NCBI GenBank assembly: GCA_030149295.1
Contig: JASBRV010000101.1
Span: 53,936 to 117,935 of the forward strand
DNA length: 64,000 nucleotides
Direction of reading: 5' to 3'
Source: Bacteriovoracales bacterium
GTDB taxonomy: Bacteria > Bdellovibrionota > Bacteriovoracia > Bacteriovoracales > Bacteriovoracaceae
A program made the translations under genes and the position numbers. Shown here piece by piece: positions 8,554 to 16,767 of this stretch (within the stretch, counting starts at the first letter, position 1; each line of letters starts with the position of its first letter). Under the pieces are notes generated by a model. That model had not been told where the DNA came from and ran no database searches. It was given only the letters and a program-made list of their open reading frames with translations.

Positions 8554-9255
8554 TCAACTAGGTCTAAAACCAAGTTCCGAAATAATATTATAGAAATCGG
8601 GCCATCCCAATTCTGGTACTGGATTTTTTATTATTTTAACTCCAATTCCCCCTGCCCCGGAGGTGACGACAATTCCTGCCGCTTGAAACGAATAACCCCT
8701 CCAGTCTATCTCTACATCAACTTTTCCCCTAACTATTGTCGAATCTTTTGCGGCTTTACAGTAAAAGCCACTTTTGCCCCAGTTCGTTAAATAATACTCA
8801 TAACTCTTACCATGAGTTTTTATAACGAGTGGTAAAAGACGATTTTCAAAGGCAGGAACTATATTGGCCGGGTACTTACTATTATAGAAAGGTTCTTCGA
8901 GCTCAAGCTTTAGAAAGAGATACAGGTTGTAGGCAACAACAATATAGATAAAATTAAGCGCTAAAATCACTTTATCAAGTTCTATTATAAAGGCACCCAG
9001 TGACTTAAAAGCGGTGTAGCATGTAAAAGCTAGAAACACATAGGGTGACATCCTAAAACCACTTACAACTGCCAAAATCACCAAAAACCCTAAGCCCACA
9101 TAGAAATGATGCTGATTAGTGAAATCATAAAAGGTGTTCCACTTCATTGCGGAGACACCACCAACAAGAGAGTTGATGACCAATAAATAAAATAAGGAGA
9201 GCACGACAAAAATAATGACGTTTTTTACTACCGCTGACTTTCCTAAAACTCTCAA
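8554..9255 (-). CDS. Four-segment membrane protein with PilZ-like C-terminal domain
   Basis: About four membrane helices fill residues 10-130. The cytoplasmic C-terminal 100 residues have a beta-rich pattern (NRLLPLVIK, YLTNWGKSGFYCKA, GKVDVEIDWRG, GGIGVKII) resembling PilZ, the cyclic-di-GMP-binding domain. The N-x-S-x-x-G-like segment is roughly kept, but the second arginine of the RxxxR motif is not seen, so ligand binding is uncertain. TTG 9255 is chosen because GGAG lies six bases upstream; TTG 9267 lacks a ribosome site and no ATG is available early. It is divergent from the ferredoxin at 9287. Confidence 0.55.
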   Translation of the reverse strand: MRVLGKSAVVKNVIIFVVLSLFYLLVINSLVGGVSAMKWNTFYDFTNQHHFYVGLGFLVILAVVSGFRMSPYVFLAFTCYTAFKSLGAFIIELDKVILALNFIYIVVAYNLYLFLKLELEEPFYNSKYPANIVPAFENRLLPLVIKTHGKSYEYYLTNWGKSGFYCKAAKDSTIVRGKVDVEIDWRGYSFQAAGIVVTSGAGGIGVKIIKNPVPELGWPDFYNIISELGFRPS

Positions 9256-9286
9256 CCAAAACTCCAAAAGGTGCTAGAATAATTCT

Positions 9287-9475
9287 ATGAATATTAGTTT
9301 AGAGGTAACTACTCGATGTATCAATTGTGACGTATGTCTTCTCATATGCCCAGAAGACAGTATTACCTATCATAACTCTCAGTATCTTATAGACAGCTGG
9401 TCCTGTAGTCTTTGCAATTTATGTATAGAGCTATGCCCAACAGAGGCGATAAAAACTAATATAAAGGAAGATTAG
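9287..9475 (+). CDS. Small 2[4Fe-4S] bacterial ferredoxin
   Basis: A 62-residue protein with two CxxCxxCxxxCP clusters, Cys11-14-17-21 and Cys40-43-46-50, the classic clostridial-type ferredoxin arrangement expected to carry two [4Fe-4S] clusters. It has no signal peptide and should act as a low-potential electron carrier in the cytoplasm. It stands alone on the plus strand and its 3' end overlaps the convergent nucleotidyltransferase gene by 20 bases. The neighbours do not identify a redox partner. Confidence 0.85.
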   Translation: MNISLEVTTRCINCDVCLLICPEDSITYHNSQYLIDSWSCSLCNLCIELCPTEAIKTNIKED

Positions 9476-10337
9476 CTTCTTTTTCGAAACAATTAAAATA
9501 AATACCTGGCTCACTCTCCACAGCGTTTTCTTTGGATCCAAAGTTATATACATTGAGAATATCTGACCTATATCCCTGCTCTCTCATATTTGTGGGCTCA
9601 ATACCTCCAGTCTCCAATAAGAATTTATACAAAGAGCTATTTCCCATGCTTTGCATGCTAATAATGAGATTTTTATACAATTCTAAAGTTCCTAAGTCCC
9701 AAAAGTTTGAATTGTTTTCTAATTTAATGACTTTAATATCATGAACCTTAGGCACAACCACTGTTTTAAAAAATGAAGAATAACCTTCACAAGGGGGAAT
9801 TTCCTTTAAGGAAACCTTGCCAAATCCTGCATAGGTAACTCTTGGTGAATTTAAAGCCGGTGGAACGATATCCATTAACTGATCATTATTATCCAGCTCC
9901 AATCTATTGTATTTGTCTTTTTTGTTACAAGGAACGGAGATCAGCACATGTTGATGCAAATGTGCTTGTCTAAAAAAATCATTCCAAAAAAAGTCATCTT
10001 CCAATAAAAAGGTGTCAGGATTAAAAATGTAAACATCCTCGATTTCAGGGTGATGTCTTTTTATATTATGAAAGGAGCCTCCGTTTCCTAACAGCTGTTT
10101 TTCAAAAAGGTTAATGACATTACATTTTGCTAATGCTTCCCATTTATTAAACATTTTCCACTGATGATGAGTGTTAATAATAAAGTTCTCGAAACCAAGG
10201 CTTTTACAAAAGGTTATCTGGTGATCAAGTAATGTTTTCTCGAAAAAATAAAATAAGGGTTTAGGTATCTCTTTTCCGACATCTCCCATTCTCGTGCCTA
10301 GCCCCGCACAGGGAATAAATGCCCATCTAGTTTTCAT
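9456..10337 (-). CDS. murU: MurU-like nucleotidyltransferase
   Basis: A 293-residue sugar-phosphate nucleotidyltransferase. The N-terminus carries CAGLGTRMG followed by the lysine-proline motif IPKPLFYF, the nucleotide-binding signature of the family, and later FNPDTFLL in place of the metal-binding acidic motif. ATG 10337 is chosen because GAGG sits 8 bases upstream; an earlier in-frame start at 10358 lies deeper in the preceding gene. It overlaps an AmgK-like kinase by 11 bases. The AmgK-MurU pair makes UDP-MurNAc from free MurNAc in peptidoglycan recycling. The call rests on this pairing; a GlcNAc- or mannose-1-phosphate transferase is possible. Confidence 0.7.
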   Translation of the reverse strand: MKTRWAFIPCAGLGTRMGDVGKEIPKPLFYFFEKTLLDHQITFCKSLGFENFIINTHHQWKMFNKWEALAKCNVINLFEKQLLGNGGSFHNIKRHHPEIEDVYIFNPDTFLLEDDFFWNDFFRQAHLHQHVLISVPCNKKDKYNRLELDNNDQLMDIVPPALNSPRVTYAGFGKVSLKEIPPCEGYSSFFKTVVVPKVHDIKVIKLENNSNFWDLGTLELYKNLIISMQSMGNSSLYKFLLETGGIEPTNMREQGYRSDILNVYNFGSKENAVESEPGIYFNCFEKEANLPLY

Positions 10338-11364
10338 AATAAACCTCAGAGAGTACAACTCTTAGGTCGTAAAACTCTTTATGTCGAAAAAGAACCTCCC
10401 TCAGTCGTTCAAAGGAATATCCAATATATTTTAAATAACGAATGTCATTTCGCTGCTGATAAATAAAAGCGAAGCTTCCGAGGGCCTTAAATACCCGCTG
10501 AATGGTCATTAAATCATAAAGATAATCAAACTCTTCTTTCGAATCCTGTAGTCTCTGCGCTTTGACGAAATTATTAAAATAAGAGTCTTTTAGACTAGCC
10601 TTGTTTTTCGATGAAATCTTGTAATAGGAGTCCTCTAATAATGAGACAAGATCATATTGGGGTAAACCAATTCTCGTATCCTGAAAATCTATCACGATAT
10701 GATCATTGTTTTTAACCATTAAGTTCCTAGAATGAAAGTCCCTGTGGGTAACCACCATCTTACCTTCAGTAAGTTTTTGGCATATCTTTTTAAAAGCCTC
10801 CTTCAAGAGCTTTTCCTTTTTTCCAAGGTCTGAGGCAAGAAAGCCTTTGATTAAATGTTCATTTGTGAAGTCGACCTCCCACATAAGCTTTTCAAGATCA
10901 AAAAACCTCTTCGTAAAGCCTTCATTAAGATACTTCTCCCTTGAAATACTTTGTATTTTAACTAGCTCTCCTAGGGATTTTTCATAACTTTCAAGTTCAT
11001 TCCTTGGATCACTTAAACCCGCTAAGTGATTGAGCAAGGTAGTATCTCCAAGGTCCTCTTGTAACAAATATCCTTTTTCTAAAACGAAATCATAAACCTC
11101 TGGCACTCTTACTTCATTTTTAAAGTAAACTTCTTGAAGTCTTAAAAAGTCGTCTTTCTCTCCACTTGCAGATGGAGGCTGAAGACAAACGACATAGGTT
11201 TTTTCTTTCTGTCTGATCCGATAATATCTTCTTGCTGAAGCATCCCCAGTCAGTCTCTTAACCTCCAAGAGCTCCCCCTTGGAAATATTTCCCTTTTTTA
11301 TTGATTGATTAAAAAGTGAATCAATAAAAAGCTTTTCTGTTTTAATCTGTGCATCTGTGCTCAT
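10327..11364 (-). CDS. amgK: AmgK-like sugar kinase (aminoglycoside phosphotransferase fold)
   Basis: A 345-residue soluble kinase of the APH/choline-kinase fold. It shows an ATP-lobe start RRYYRIR, then VTHRDFHSRNLM (Brenner motif, catalytic Asp) and HIVIDFQDTR (magnesium-binding Asp), and QYDLVSLLEDSY after it, all as in AmgK. AmgK phosphorylates the anomeric position of MurNAc or GlcNAc. It overlaps the preceding gene by one base and the following MurU-like gene by 11 bases, so the pair should be made in step. In a predator it could salvage prey wall sugars, which is inference. Confidence 0.75.
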   Translation of the reverse strand: MSTDAQIKTEKLFIDSLFNQSIKKGNISKGELLEVKRLTGDASARRYYRIRQKEKTYVVCLQPPSASGEKDDFLRLQEVYFKNEVRVPEVYDFVLEKGYLLQEDLGDTTLLNHLAGLSDPRNELESYEKSLGELVKIQSISREKYLNEGFTKRFFDLEKLMWEVDFTNEHLIKGFLASDLGKKEKLLKEAFKKICQKLTEGKMVVTHRDFHSRNLMVKNNDHIVIDFQDTRIGLPQYDLVSLLEDSYYKISSKNKASLKDSYFNNFVKAQRLQDSKEEFDYLYDLMTIQRVFKALGSFAFIYQQRNDIRYLKYIGYSFERLREVLFRHKEFYDLRVVLSEVYYEN

Positions 11365-12167
11365 TAAATACTATCCCTAAAACGATAAAAGCTCGAAGAC
11401 GAGTTTAATTCACTAATTTCAAACTGCTCTATCCCTTGCCCGACAAGAAAACTTTTAAATGCTGACTCTTCTCGAGTTACCCCTTTTGGATCTCTGATAA
11501 GCCATGAGAAATCCAGAGAGTTTTTATTTTGTAATTGTATCCAGTTTAAAATCGCAGCAGCATCATACTCGGACCGCCTCAAAGCAAAATAGGTCCACTT
11601 ATAAATTTCTACCTTTGATCTAAAATTTACTTTTGTTAAGCTTAGTGCCTGCTTAACACTAATTATACCAACCGGTAGCATCCTCTTTTTTTCAAATATA
11701 TTTCTACCCGACTTAATAATTTCAAAAGCAAAAGCACTTAAAAGAAGCGACTCATTCTTCAAATACTTTCGTATCAACCCCGTAGAAAAATAAAATCGAT
11801 ACCTTGGAAAAGAAAAAATATAAGGAGTGCTATCTACGATTAAGTTAAATTGTGGTTTTATCTCCTGAGGTAAGAGCAACTCGTTATTCGCAATAACTCT
11901 GTTAAAAACTTCATTTAGATATTTTTTCGCCCAATAGCCTAATCTCTTAAAGCGAACTTCGGGGTTACTTCTTAAGGATTTATCTAGGAATGTTAGATGA
12001 TCTACAAAGTCATCATCAAATACGCCTTTAATTTGATCATTCGGCAAAATAGGGTTTGTTTTTTTATAAAGAGATTCGACTTGAGCACAGCTCACAAACA
12101 AAGCAAGGAAAAGAAAAAAAAACGCCCTCAACAGAGGGCGCCCTTTTATAACATTTTTTTTTAACAT
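11364..12167 (-). CDS. Lipoprotein resembling an inactive M48 metallopeptidase
   Basis: A signal peptide rich in Phe and Leu ends in the lipobox LFVSC (Cys27). The mature part follows M48 layout: IVDSTPYIFSFPRYRFYFSTGLIRK matches the strand before the active helix, and SEYDAAAILNWIQ matches the E..AD third-ligand helix. Where HExxH should be, the sequence reads AFEIIKSG, so zinc binding is lost. It may be a scaffold or binding protein at the envelope. The start is ATG 12167, four bases past the LysM-protein stop. A strong terminator-like hairpin lies within codons 10-18. It leads into amgK with a one-base overlap. Confidence 0.6.
   Translation of the reverse strand: MLKKNVIKGRPLLRAFFFLFLALFVSCAQVESLYKKTNPILPNDQIKGVFDDDFVDHLTFLDKSLRSNPEVRFKRLGYWAKKYLNEVFNRVIANNELLLPQEIKPQFNLIVDSTPYIFSFPRYRFYFSTGLIRKYLKNESLLLSAFAFEIIKSGRNIFEKKRMLPVGIISVKQALSLTKVNFRSKVEIYKWTYFALRRSEYDAAAILNWIQLQNKNSLDFSWLIRDPKGVTREESAFKSFLVGQGIEQFEISELNSSSSFYRFRDSI
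12114..12140 (-). terminator. Intrinsic terminator embedded in the signal-peptide codons of the next gene
   Basis: Read on the minus strand, CGCCCTC (12140-12134), loop TGTT and GAGGGCG (12129-12123) form a perfect GC-rich 7-bp stem followed at once by nine T (12122-12114). It lies about 30 bases after the LysM-gene stop but inside the reading frame starting at 12167, where the T run encodes the Phe residues of the signal peptide. It should limit transcription into the recycling genes. Confidence 0.75.
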
Positions 12168-12170
12168 TTG

Positions 12171-12797
12171 TTATTCCGAAGCGATTTCTCTCTCAGGAAT
12201 ATAATACAGAGTGAAACCTGCAAAAATCAAATTTGGATCTTTAATTAGTGGTCTGTTGTTATTGTAAATAAGCTCCCACTTCTTAGGTGTCCCATACTTA
12301 TCCGAAGAGATAGAGACCAGAGAGTCACCGTTCTTTATAAGATATGGAAGTCCTTCAGGATTCCAAATGAACTCTTGGGCTGGTTTTTGATATCTTACAA
12401 CAGTTCCCTCAGCCACTCGATCCCCGTTAAGGCCATTGAGATCACTCAACATTTTCCACTTTCTGTAATCGCCATAGAGGTTGAAAGCTACCATCATCAA
12501 GGTCTCACCTTTTTTGACAGTATACTGACCCTCATCTCCACTTAATTCGATTGCAGGAGATGAAGCTAGCGCATCATCAAGAGCAATTGCATCCATATTG
12601 TCATTGTTAACGACTTCTTCAGTTGCCATTAGAGGCTCGTCCTCAATGATCAGTTGCTCGTCTTCAGCGTCTACAATAAAGTCGGCTTCGCTGATAATTG
12701 GGTCTTCTGACTGTGAGACTTCTTCTTTTTTTGAGCCTCTTGAACACGATACTGTTGCTACGAGAGCAATAAGAAGTAAGTAATTAGTCGCTTTCAT
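12171..12797 (-). CDS. Lipoprotein with two LysM domains
   Basis: A 208-residue lipoprotein: signal peptide with lipobox ATVSC (Cys18), an acidic linker to about residue 90, then LysM-like repeats beginning YTVKKGETLMMVA (near 92) and YLIKNGDSLVSIS (near 152), each with a KW motif in the middle as in periplasmic LysM proteins. LysM binds the glycan of peptidoglycan, so the protein probably tethers the outer or inner membrane to the wall. AGGAG lies five bases before ATG 12797. It is the first gene of the operon that continues to the AmgK and MurU-like enzymes. Confidence 0.85.
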   Translation of the reverse strand: MKATNYLLLIALVATVSCSRGSKKEEVSQSEDPIISEADFIVDAEDEQLIIEDEPLMATEEVVNNDNMDAIALDDALASSPAIELSGDEGQYTVKKGETLMMVAFNLYGDYRKWKMLSDLNGLNGDRVAEGTVVRYQKPAQEFIWNPEGLPYLIKNGDSLVSISSDKYGTPKKWELIYNNNRPLIKDPNLIFAGFTLYYIPEREIASE

Positions 12798-12961
12798 ATT
12801 TTCTCCTAAGAGTAGGTTTTCTATTCATTTCCTTTAGCTTTCTTGTCGGAACATCATAACCTTAGCTTGAGGCAAAAAAAGATATCCTGTGGTTATTATT
12901 CAATTATAAATAAAATCGACAACTTATATAGATAAATAAAATTTGCCCACCCCAACAAGCA

Positions 12962-13005
12962 CAATTTTCTCTATGAGAAAATTGACTACAAAAATAGTCA
13001 ATTTT
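12962..13005 (+). promoter_or_regulatory. Two overlapping, mutually exclusive hairpins in the leader of the barrel gene
   Basis: CAATTTTCTC (12962-12971) pairs perfectly with GAGAAAATTG (12975-12984) across a three-base loop. The 3' part of that arm is shared with a second perfect pair, AAAATTGACTA (12978-12988) with TAGTCAATTTT (12995-13005). Only one stem can form at a time. The 250-base gap 12798-13047 otherwise holds only AT-rich sequence, presumably with divergent promoters that I cannot place confidently. Confidence 0.55.
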
Positions 13006-13047
13006 ACTCGGTGGACATTAATCACCTTAAAATTGTAAAATTTTTTT

Positions 13048-14025
13048 ATGAAAGGTCTTCTCTTCTTTATAACACTCTTTTTCATGGCAACCTCTCTCGC
13101 TCAATCGCTTGTCGATGACTTGGGGGGAAATGAGTTCTCAGGATCTTTGGGTGGCCCTGGCGCTCCTGAGATGAGTACTGAAAAAATTGAAAAAATTAGT
13201 GCTAGTGGACGTGTCCTGATTCTCTCAAATAATGCTGCTAGCTATGGCAAAGGTGACTTTATTTCACTCGTGCTTGATGACAAGCTCGTGAATAGGGCAA
13301 TTGTCGCTAAAACCACCAATGCATCAGGTGGCATCAAAATTATTAAAGTCTACAATGTTGAGATAAATAAACTTCTCAAACCTGGTATGGAAGTCAAAGT
13401 CATTCGTGGTGATGATAGTTATTTTCTCAATCGTAAACAACAAGATACCCCAGAGGACAACGTAGCAATTATCCAAGATGAAGAGGGTCTTTTTGATGAA
13501 ACGACGCTACTTGAGGACGACCTTTCACTTGAGGAAAATACAAAACGTAAAATTAAAAACGACAATATTATCTCCCTCTTTCTATCTCAGGTTGAAGGGC
13601 AAGATGCTGGGCGAGAGTCTAAAAGGTACACTCAGATTTCTGGTGCGTGGTCTTATCAAGTAGATGACAATATTTGGGGTGAAATTAGCTATGGCGAAAA
13701 TACTATCACTGACTTCCCTGGTGGAGAGGTCGACACGACCTTTACCAACCTTGTGGTTCGACTCAAATACACTGTAGAGGCACCCTTTTATTCATATATC
13801 CAGCCCTATGCTGGTTATCAAATTCTTTCAGCTGACAGTCCTTTGGCAGGAACAGGAAATCTAACTCCTGAAGAAGCAGAGGAAGAACGTAAATTAGTTA
13901 CAGAACTTGAGAAGTCAGGACCCATTTTTGGAGTTACAATTTTAAAAAGACTTGTCCCTGGTTGGTTTGCTAGAGTAGACGTCGGTTCAGATTCCATGAA
14001 TTTTGGATTTTCCCTTGAATTTTAA
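13048..14025 (+). CDS. Putative outer-membrane beta-barrel protein
   Basis: A signal peptide (residues 1-18, cleavage after SLA) is followed by a domain of about 80 residues (SGRVLILSNN..., KPGMEVKVIRG) of SH3-like or FlgA-like pattern, an acidic linker, and a C-terminal stretch of alternating amphipathic strands ending in FGFSLEF with a terminal Phe, typical of outer-membrane barrels. The same domain plan recurs in the larger protein at 52989-54449. No Shine-Dalgarno element is visible; the start follows AAAATTTTTTT and a structured leader. It overlaps the small lipoprotein gene by 23 bases. Confidence 0.65.
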   Translation: MKGLLFFITLFFMATSLAQSLVDDLGGNEFSGSLGGPGAPEMSTEKIEKISASGRVLILSNNAASYGKGDFISLVLDDKLVNRAIVAKTTNASGGIKIIKVYNVEINKLLKPGMEVKVIRGDDSYFLNRKQQDTPEDNVAIIQDEEGLFDETTLLEDDLSLEENTKRKIKNDNIISLFLSQVEGQDAGRESKRYTQISGAWSYQVDDNIWGEISYGENTITDFPGGEVDTTFTNLVVRLKYTVEAPFYSYIQPYAGYQILSADSPLAGTGNLTPEEAEEERKLVTELEKSGPIFGVTILKRLVPGWFARVDVGSDSMNFGFSLEF

Positions 14026-14233
14026 AACGCTTTTTTTACTTTGCCCTTTTATTTTAGGCTGTGGTGTAAAAGGTGACCCAAGGCCTCCCGGAGATACAAT
14101 GCTTCCATCTGTTGAAGCTTATTACTTAGAGGATCTTAACAAGCCTGATATACATGAAAAAGAAAATGAGGAAAAAAATAAAGCCAACCAGAAAGGCAAA
14201 ATAAAAACAGAAGAGGCGTCCTCCTCACCATGA
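14003..14233 (+). CDS. Small LptM-like lipoprotein
   Basis: A 76-residue lipoprotein with lipobox FILGC (Cys20) followed by GVKGDPRPP. This short post-cysteine motif matches LptM/YifL-type lipoproteins (CGxKGxLxxP), which help mature the LPS translocon LptD; the rest is a lysine- and glutamate-rich tail. The start lies inside the barrel-protein gene (23-base overlap) and the stop overlaps folK by ATGA, so expression is coupled to both. The LptM link is a motif resemblance only. Confidence 0.6.
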   Translation: MDFPLNFKTLFLLCPFILGCGVKGDPRPPGDTMLPSVEAYYLEDLNKPDIHEKENEEKNKANQKGKIKTEEASSSP

Positions 14234-14700
14234 CTGATCTTATCTTATCCACAGGAACAAATCTGGGTGACCGACTCGAGTTCTTAAATATTGCTAAGAA
14301 AAAGCTTAGTGAATCTTTTCACTTTATAGAAGAAAGCCCTGTCTATGAATCAAACGCTGTAGATTACCTCGACCAGCCCGATTTCCTTAATCAGGTAATT
14401 CATTTTCAAATTGATAACCAAACTTCCCCTGATGATGTCTTAAGCAGGATTTCAGAAATCGAACAATCCCAAGGAAGAAAAAGGTTCATTAATAAAGGAC
14501 CTCGAACATTGGATATAGACATTCTTTTTTATGGGTTCAAGGTAATAAACACTGACCAATTGCAAATTCCTCATCCTCGTCAATTCCAGAGAAGTTTTAT
14601 CATTACACCGCTAAAAAGCCTTCGCATTTTCAACTCTCTTCAAAAGGAATTTTCCTTCTCTGATAAATTTGACAACGATTGTTGGTTATTTGAGCAGTAG
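14230..14700 (+). CDS. folK: 2-amino-4-hydroxy-6-hydroxymethyldihydropteridine pyrophosphokinase
   Basis: A 156-residue cytoplasmic enzyme of folate synthesis that transfers pyrophosphate from ATP to the pterin alcohol. Diagnostic segments are TGTNLGDRLEFL at the start, ESPVYES, GPRTLDIDILFYG (the magnesium-binding DxD) and IPHPRQFQRSF. Length fits the family. The start overlaps the preceding lipoprotein gene by four bases. No other folate gene is nearby. Confidence 0.93.
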   Translation: MTDLILSTGTNLGDRLEFLNIAKKKLSESFHFIEESPVYESNAVDYLDQPDFLNQVIHFQIDNQTSPDDVLSRISEIEQSQGRKRFINKGPRTLDIDILFYGFKVINTDQLQIPHPRQFQRSFIITPLKSLRIFNSLQKEFSFSDKFDNDCWLFEQ

Positions 14701-14785
14701 CTTGATTAACATATTCAAATTGACCCCAATTTAGCACGCCCACTATAATAAGCCTTTGAAACCTAGACTAGGAAATGGACCTCTT

Positions 14786-15925
14786 ATGATGAACTTTGAA
14801 CTTACTCAGGAACAAAAAGAAATTCATGAAATGGCCATGAAATTTGCAAGAAATGAAATGATGCCCAATGCCTCAGAGTTTGACTTAAAATCTGAGATGC
14901 CTATGGATATCTTACAGAAAGCTTGGGAGCTTGGTTTAGTAAATACATGCATTCCTTGCGACTTTGGTGGCAATGGTTTTAATACTATCGATGCTATGAT
15001 TATTACAGAAGCTTTAGCATATGGTTGTCTCGGTATGAATACTGCCATTATGGCAAATGACCTCGCACTTTTGCCAATTGTCATTGGTGGCACAAAGGAG
15101 CAAAAAGAGAAATACTTAAAGCCATTCACTGAGTCTTATAAAATAGCAGCATTTTGTCTCACTGAACCTGGCAACGGCAGTGATGCCGGCGGCTTAAAAA
15201 CTTCTATTAAAGACGGTGGCGATCACTGGATCGTCAATGGTCAAAAGATGTGGATCACCAATGCTGGATATGCTGACTTATTTACTCTCTACGGAACAAT
15301 TGATCCCGAATTAAAACATAAAGGCATTAGTGCTCTTATCATTGATGCCAAAACAGAAGGAATTGAAGTAGGTGCTCCCGAAAAGAAAATGGGGCATTGT
15401 TGCTCAGACACCAGAAGTGTGACATTTAACAATGTAAAGGTCCCTAAAGAAAATATGCTTGGTAAACCAGGAGAAGGATGGAAGATTGCCATGCAAACTC
15501 TCGATCATTCAAGACCAATGGTTGCTTCATCTGCAGTTGGTGGAGCTCAGTGTGCTCTGGACCATGCGACTCAATATGCAAAAGAGAGAGTTCAGTTTGG
15601 AAAGCCGATTTCTGGTCACCAATCTATTCAATTTATGCTCGCTGACATGGCAACCAAAGTAGAGGCATCGCGACTTCTTGTCTATAAATCAGCTTGGCTC
15701 ATAGACAATGGCCAATCAAATACCAAACTTGCCAGTATGGCAAAGCGCTTTGCTAGCGACTCGTTTATGGAGGTCGCAACTGACGCAGTTCAGATTTACG
15801 GAGGCTATGGTTATAGTAAAGAATACCCTGTGGAAAAGTTGATGAGGGACGCTAAACTAATCCAGATATACGAAGGAACTTCTCAAATCCAAAGGCTTGT
15901 TATTGCCAAAGAAGTTCTTAAATAA
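14786..15925 (+). CDS. Acyl-CoA dehydrogenase
   Basis: A 379-residue flavoprotein of the short/medium-chain acyl-CoA dehydrogenase family. Visible signatures are CLTEPGNGSDAGG and KMWITNAG (FAD-binding middle domain) and the C-terminal QIYGGYGYSKEYPVEKLMRD with IYEGTSQIQ, where the Glu is the catalytic base. It oxidises acyl-CoA to enoyl-CoA and hands electrons to ETF, encoded directly downstream. A TTG at 14756 opens the frame earlier, but ATG 14786 (or 14789) matches the family start MNFELTEEQ. Substrate length cannot be told. Confidence 0.92.
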   Translation: MMNFELTQEQKEIHEMAMKFARNEMMPNASEFDLKSEMPMDILQKAWELGLVNTCIPCDFGGNGFNTIDAMIITEALAYGCLGMNTAIMANDLALLPIVIGGTKEQKEKYLKPFTESYKIAAFCLTEPGNGSDAGGLKTSIKDGGDHWIVNGQKMWITNAGYADLFTLYGTIDPELKHKGISALIIDAKTEGIEVGAPEKKMGHCCSDTRSVTFNNVKVPKENMLGKPGEGWKIAMQTLDHSRPMVASSAVGGAQCALDHATQYAKERVQFGKPISGHQSIQFMLADMATKVEASRLLVYKSAWLIDNGQSNTKLASMAKRFASDSFMEVATDAVQIYGGYGYSKEYPVEKLMRDAKLIQIYEGTSQIQRLVIAKEVLK

Positions 15926-15961
15926 AATAAGAAAATTTTTCTTTTTATAAGGAGATTAAGT

Positions 15962-16750
15962 ATGAATATTTTTGTCTGTGTAAAGCAGGTTCCAGACACG
16001 GAAACAAAAGTCACTCCCAATGGGGACGGAACTTTTATCGAAACGAGTTCAATAAAATGGATCATGAATCCCTATGACGAGTTTGCTGTTGAGCAAGCTC
16101 TTCTACTTAAAGCTGCGAATGCCGGATCCAGCGTGACTGTTGTCAGGGTTGGCTCTACTCAAGATACTGAAGCATTAAGAACTGCTCTTGCTATGGGTGC
16201 GGACGAAGCTGTTTTAGTTGAAAGCGAAGACAACCTAGACTCTTATATGATCGCTAAAGCTCTTAAGGGAGGTATCGAGAAATCTGGCAAAAAACCAGAT
16301 ATCGTTTTTACAGGTAAACAAGCAATCGATGATGATTGTCTACAAGTACCTCAACTTTTAGCCCAAATGCTAGATATGCCATCTGTCTCCGTTGTCGTTG
16401 GCTTCGACCATGCAGATGGAAAAGTAACTCTCAAAAGAGAAGTTGAAGGGGGAGCTCTTGAAGTCTATGAAGTTAGTACTCCAGTTGTTGTTGCTTGCAA
16501 CAAGGGTTTGAACACTCCAAGATATGCAAGCCTCCCAGGGATCATGAAAGCCAAAAGAAAACCCTTGCAAACAATATCCTTAGGAGATGCAGGCGTGAGT
16601 GCTGACGATCGTCGGGTGAAATATAGCAACTTTCAACTACCACCAGAGAAGCCACCCGGTAAAAAGTTTGATGCTATGGATGAGGGCAAACAGGCTGAAG
16701 TTGTTGCAGAAGTTGTTCAGCTTCTACGCAACGAAGCAAAAGTAATTTAA
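15962..16750 (+). CDS. etfB: Electron transfer flavoprotein beta subunit
   Basis: A 262-residue protein starting MNIFVCVKQVPDTETKV, typical of EtfB, with the AMP-binding region of MGADEAVLV and DDDCLQVPQLLAQ. It pairs with EtfA to carry electrons from acyl-CoA dehydrogenases to ETF:quinone oxidoreductase. AAGGAG lies upstream of ATG 15962. It sits between acyl-CoA dehydrogenase and etfA with gaps under 40 bases, so the three form one fatty-acid oxidation operon. Confidence 0.95.
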   Translation: MNIFVCVKQVPDTETKVTPNGDGTFIETSSIKWIMNPYDEFAVEQALLLKAANAGSSVTVVRVGSTQDTEALRTALAMGADEAVLVESEDNLDSYMIAKALKGGIEKSGKKPDIVFTGKQAIDDDCLQVPQLLAQMLDMPSVSVVVGFDHADGKVTLKREVEGGALEVYEVSTPVVVACNKGLNTPRYASLPGIMKAKRKPLQTISLGDAGVSADDRRVKYSNFQLPPEKPPGKKFDAMDEGKQAEVVAEVVQLLRNEAKVI

Positions 16751-16767
16751 TTAATGGAGAAACAGAT

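Noticed and set aside
12982..13010. TTGACT as a -35 promoter element
   Set aside because: No acceptable -10 box at 16-18 bases, and the bases are better explained as one arm of the second hairpin.
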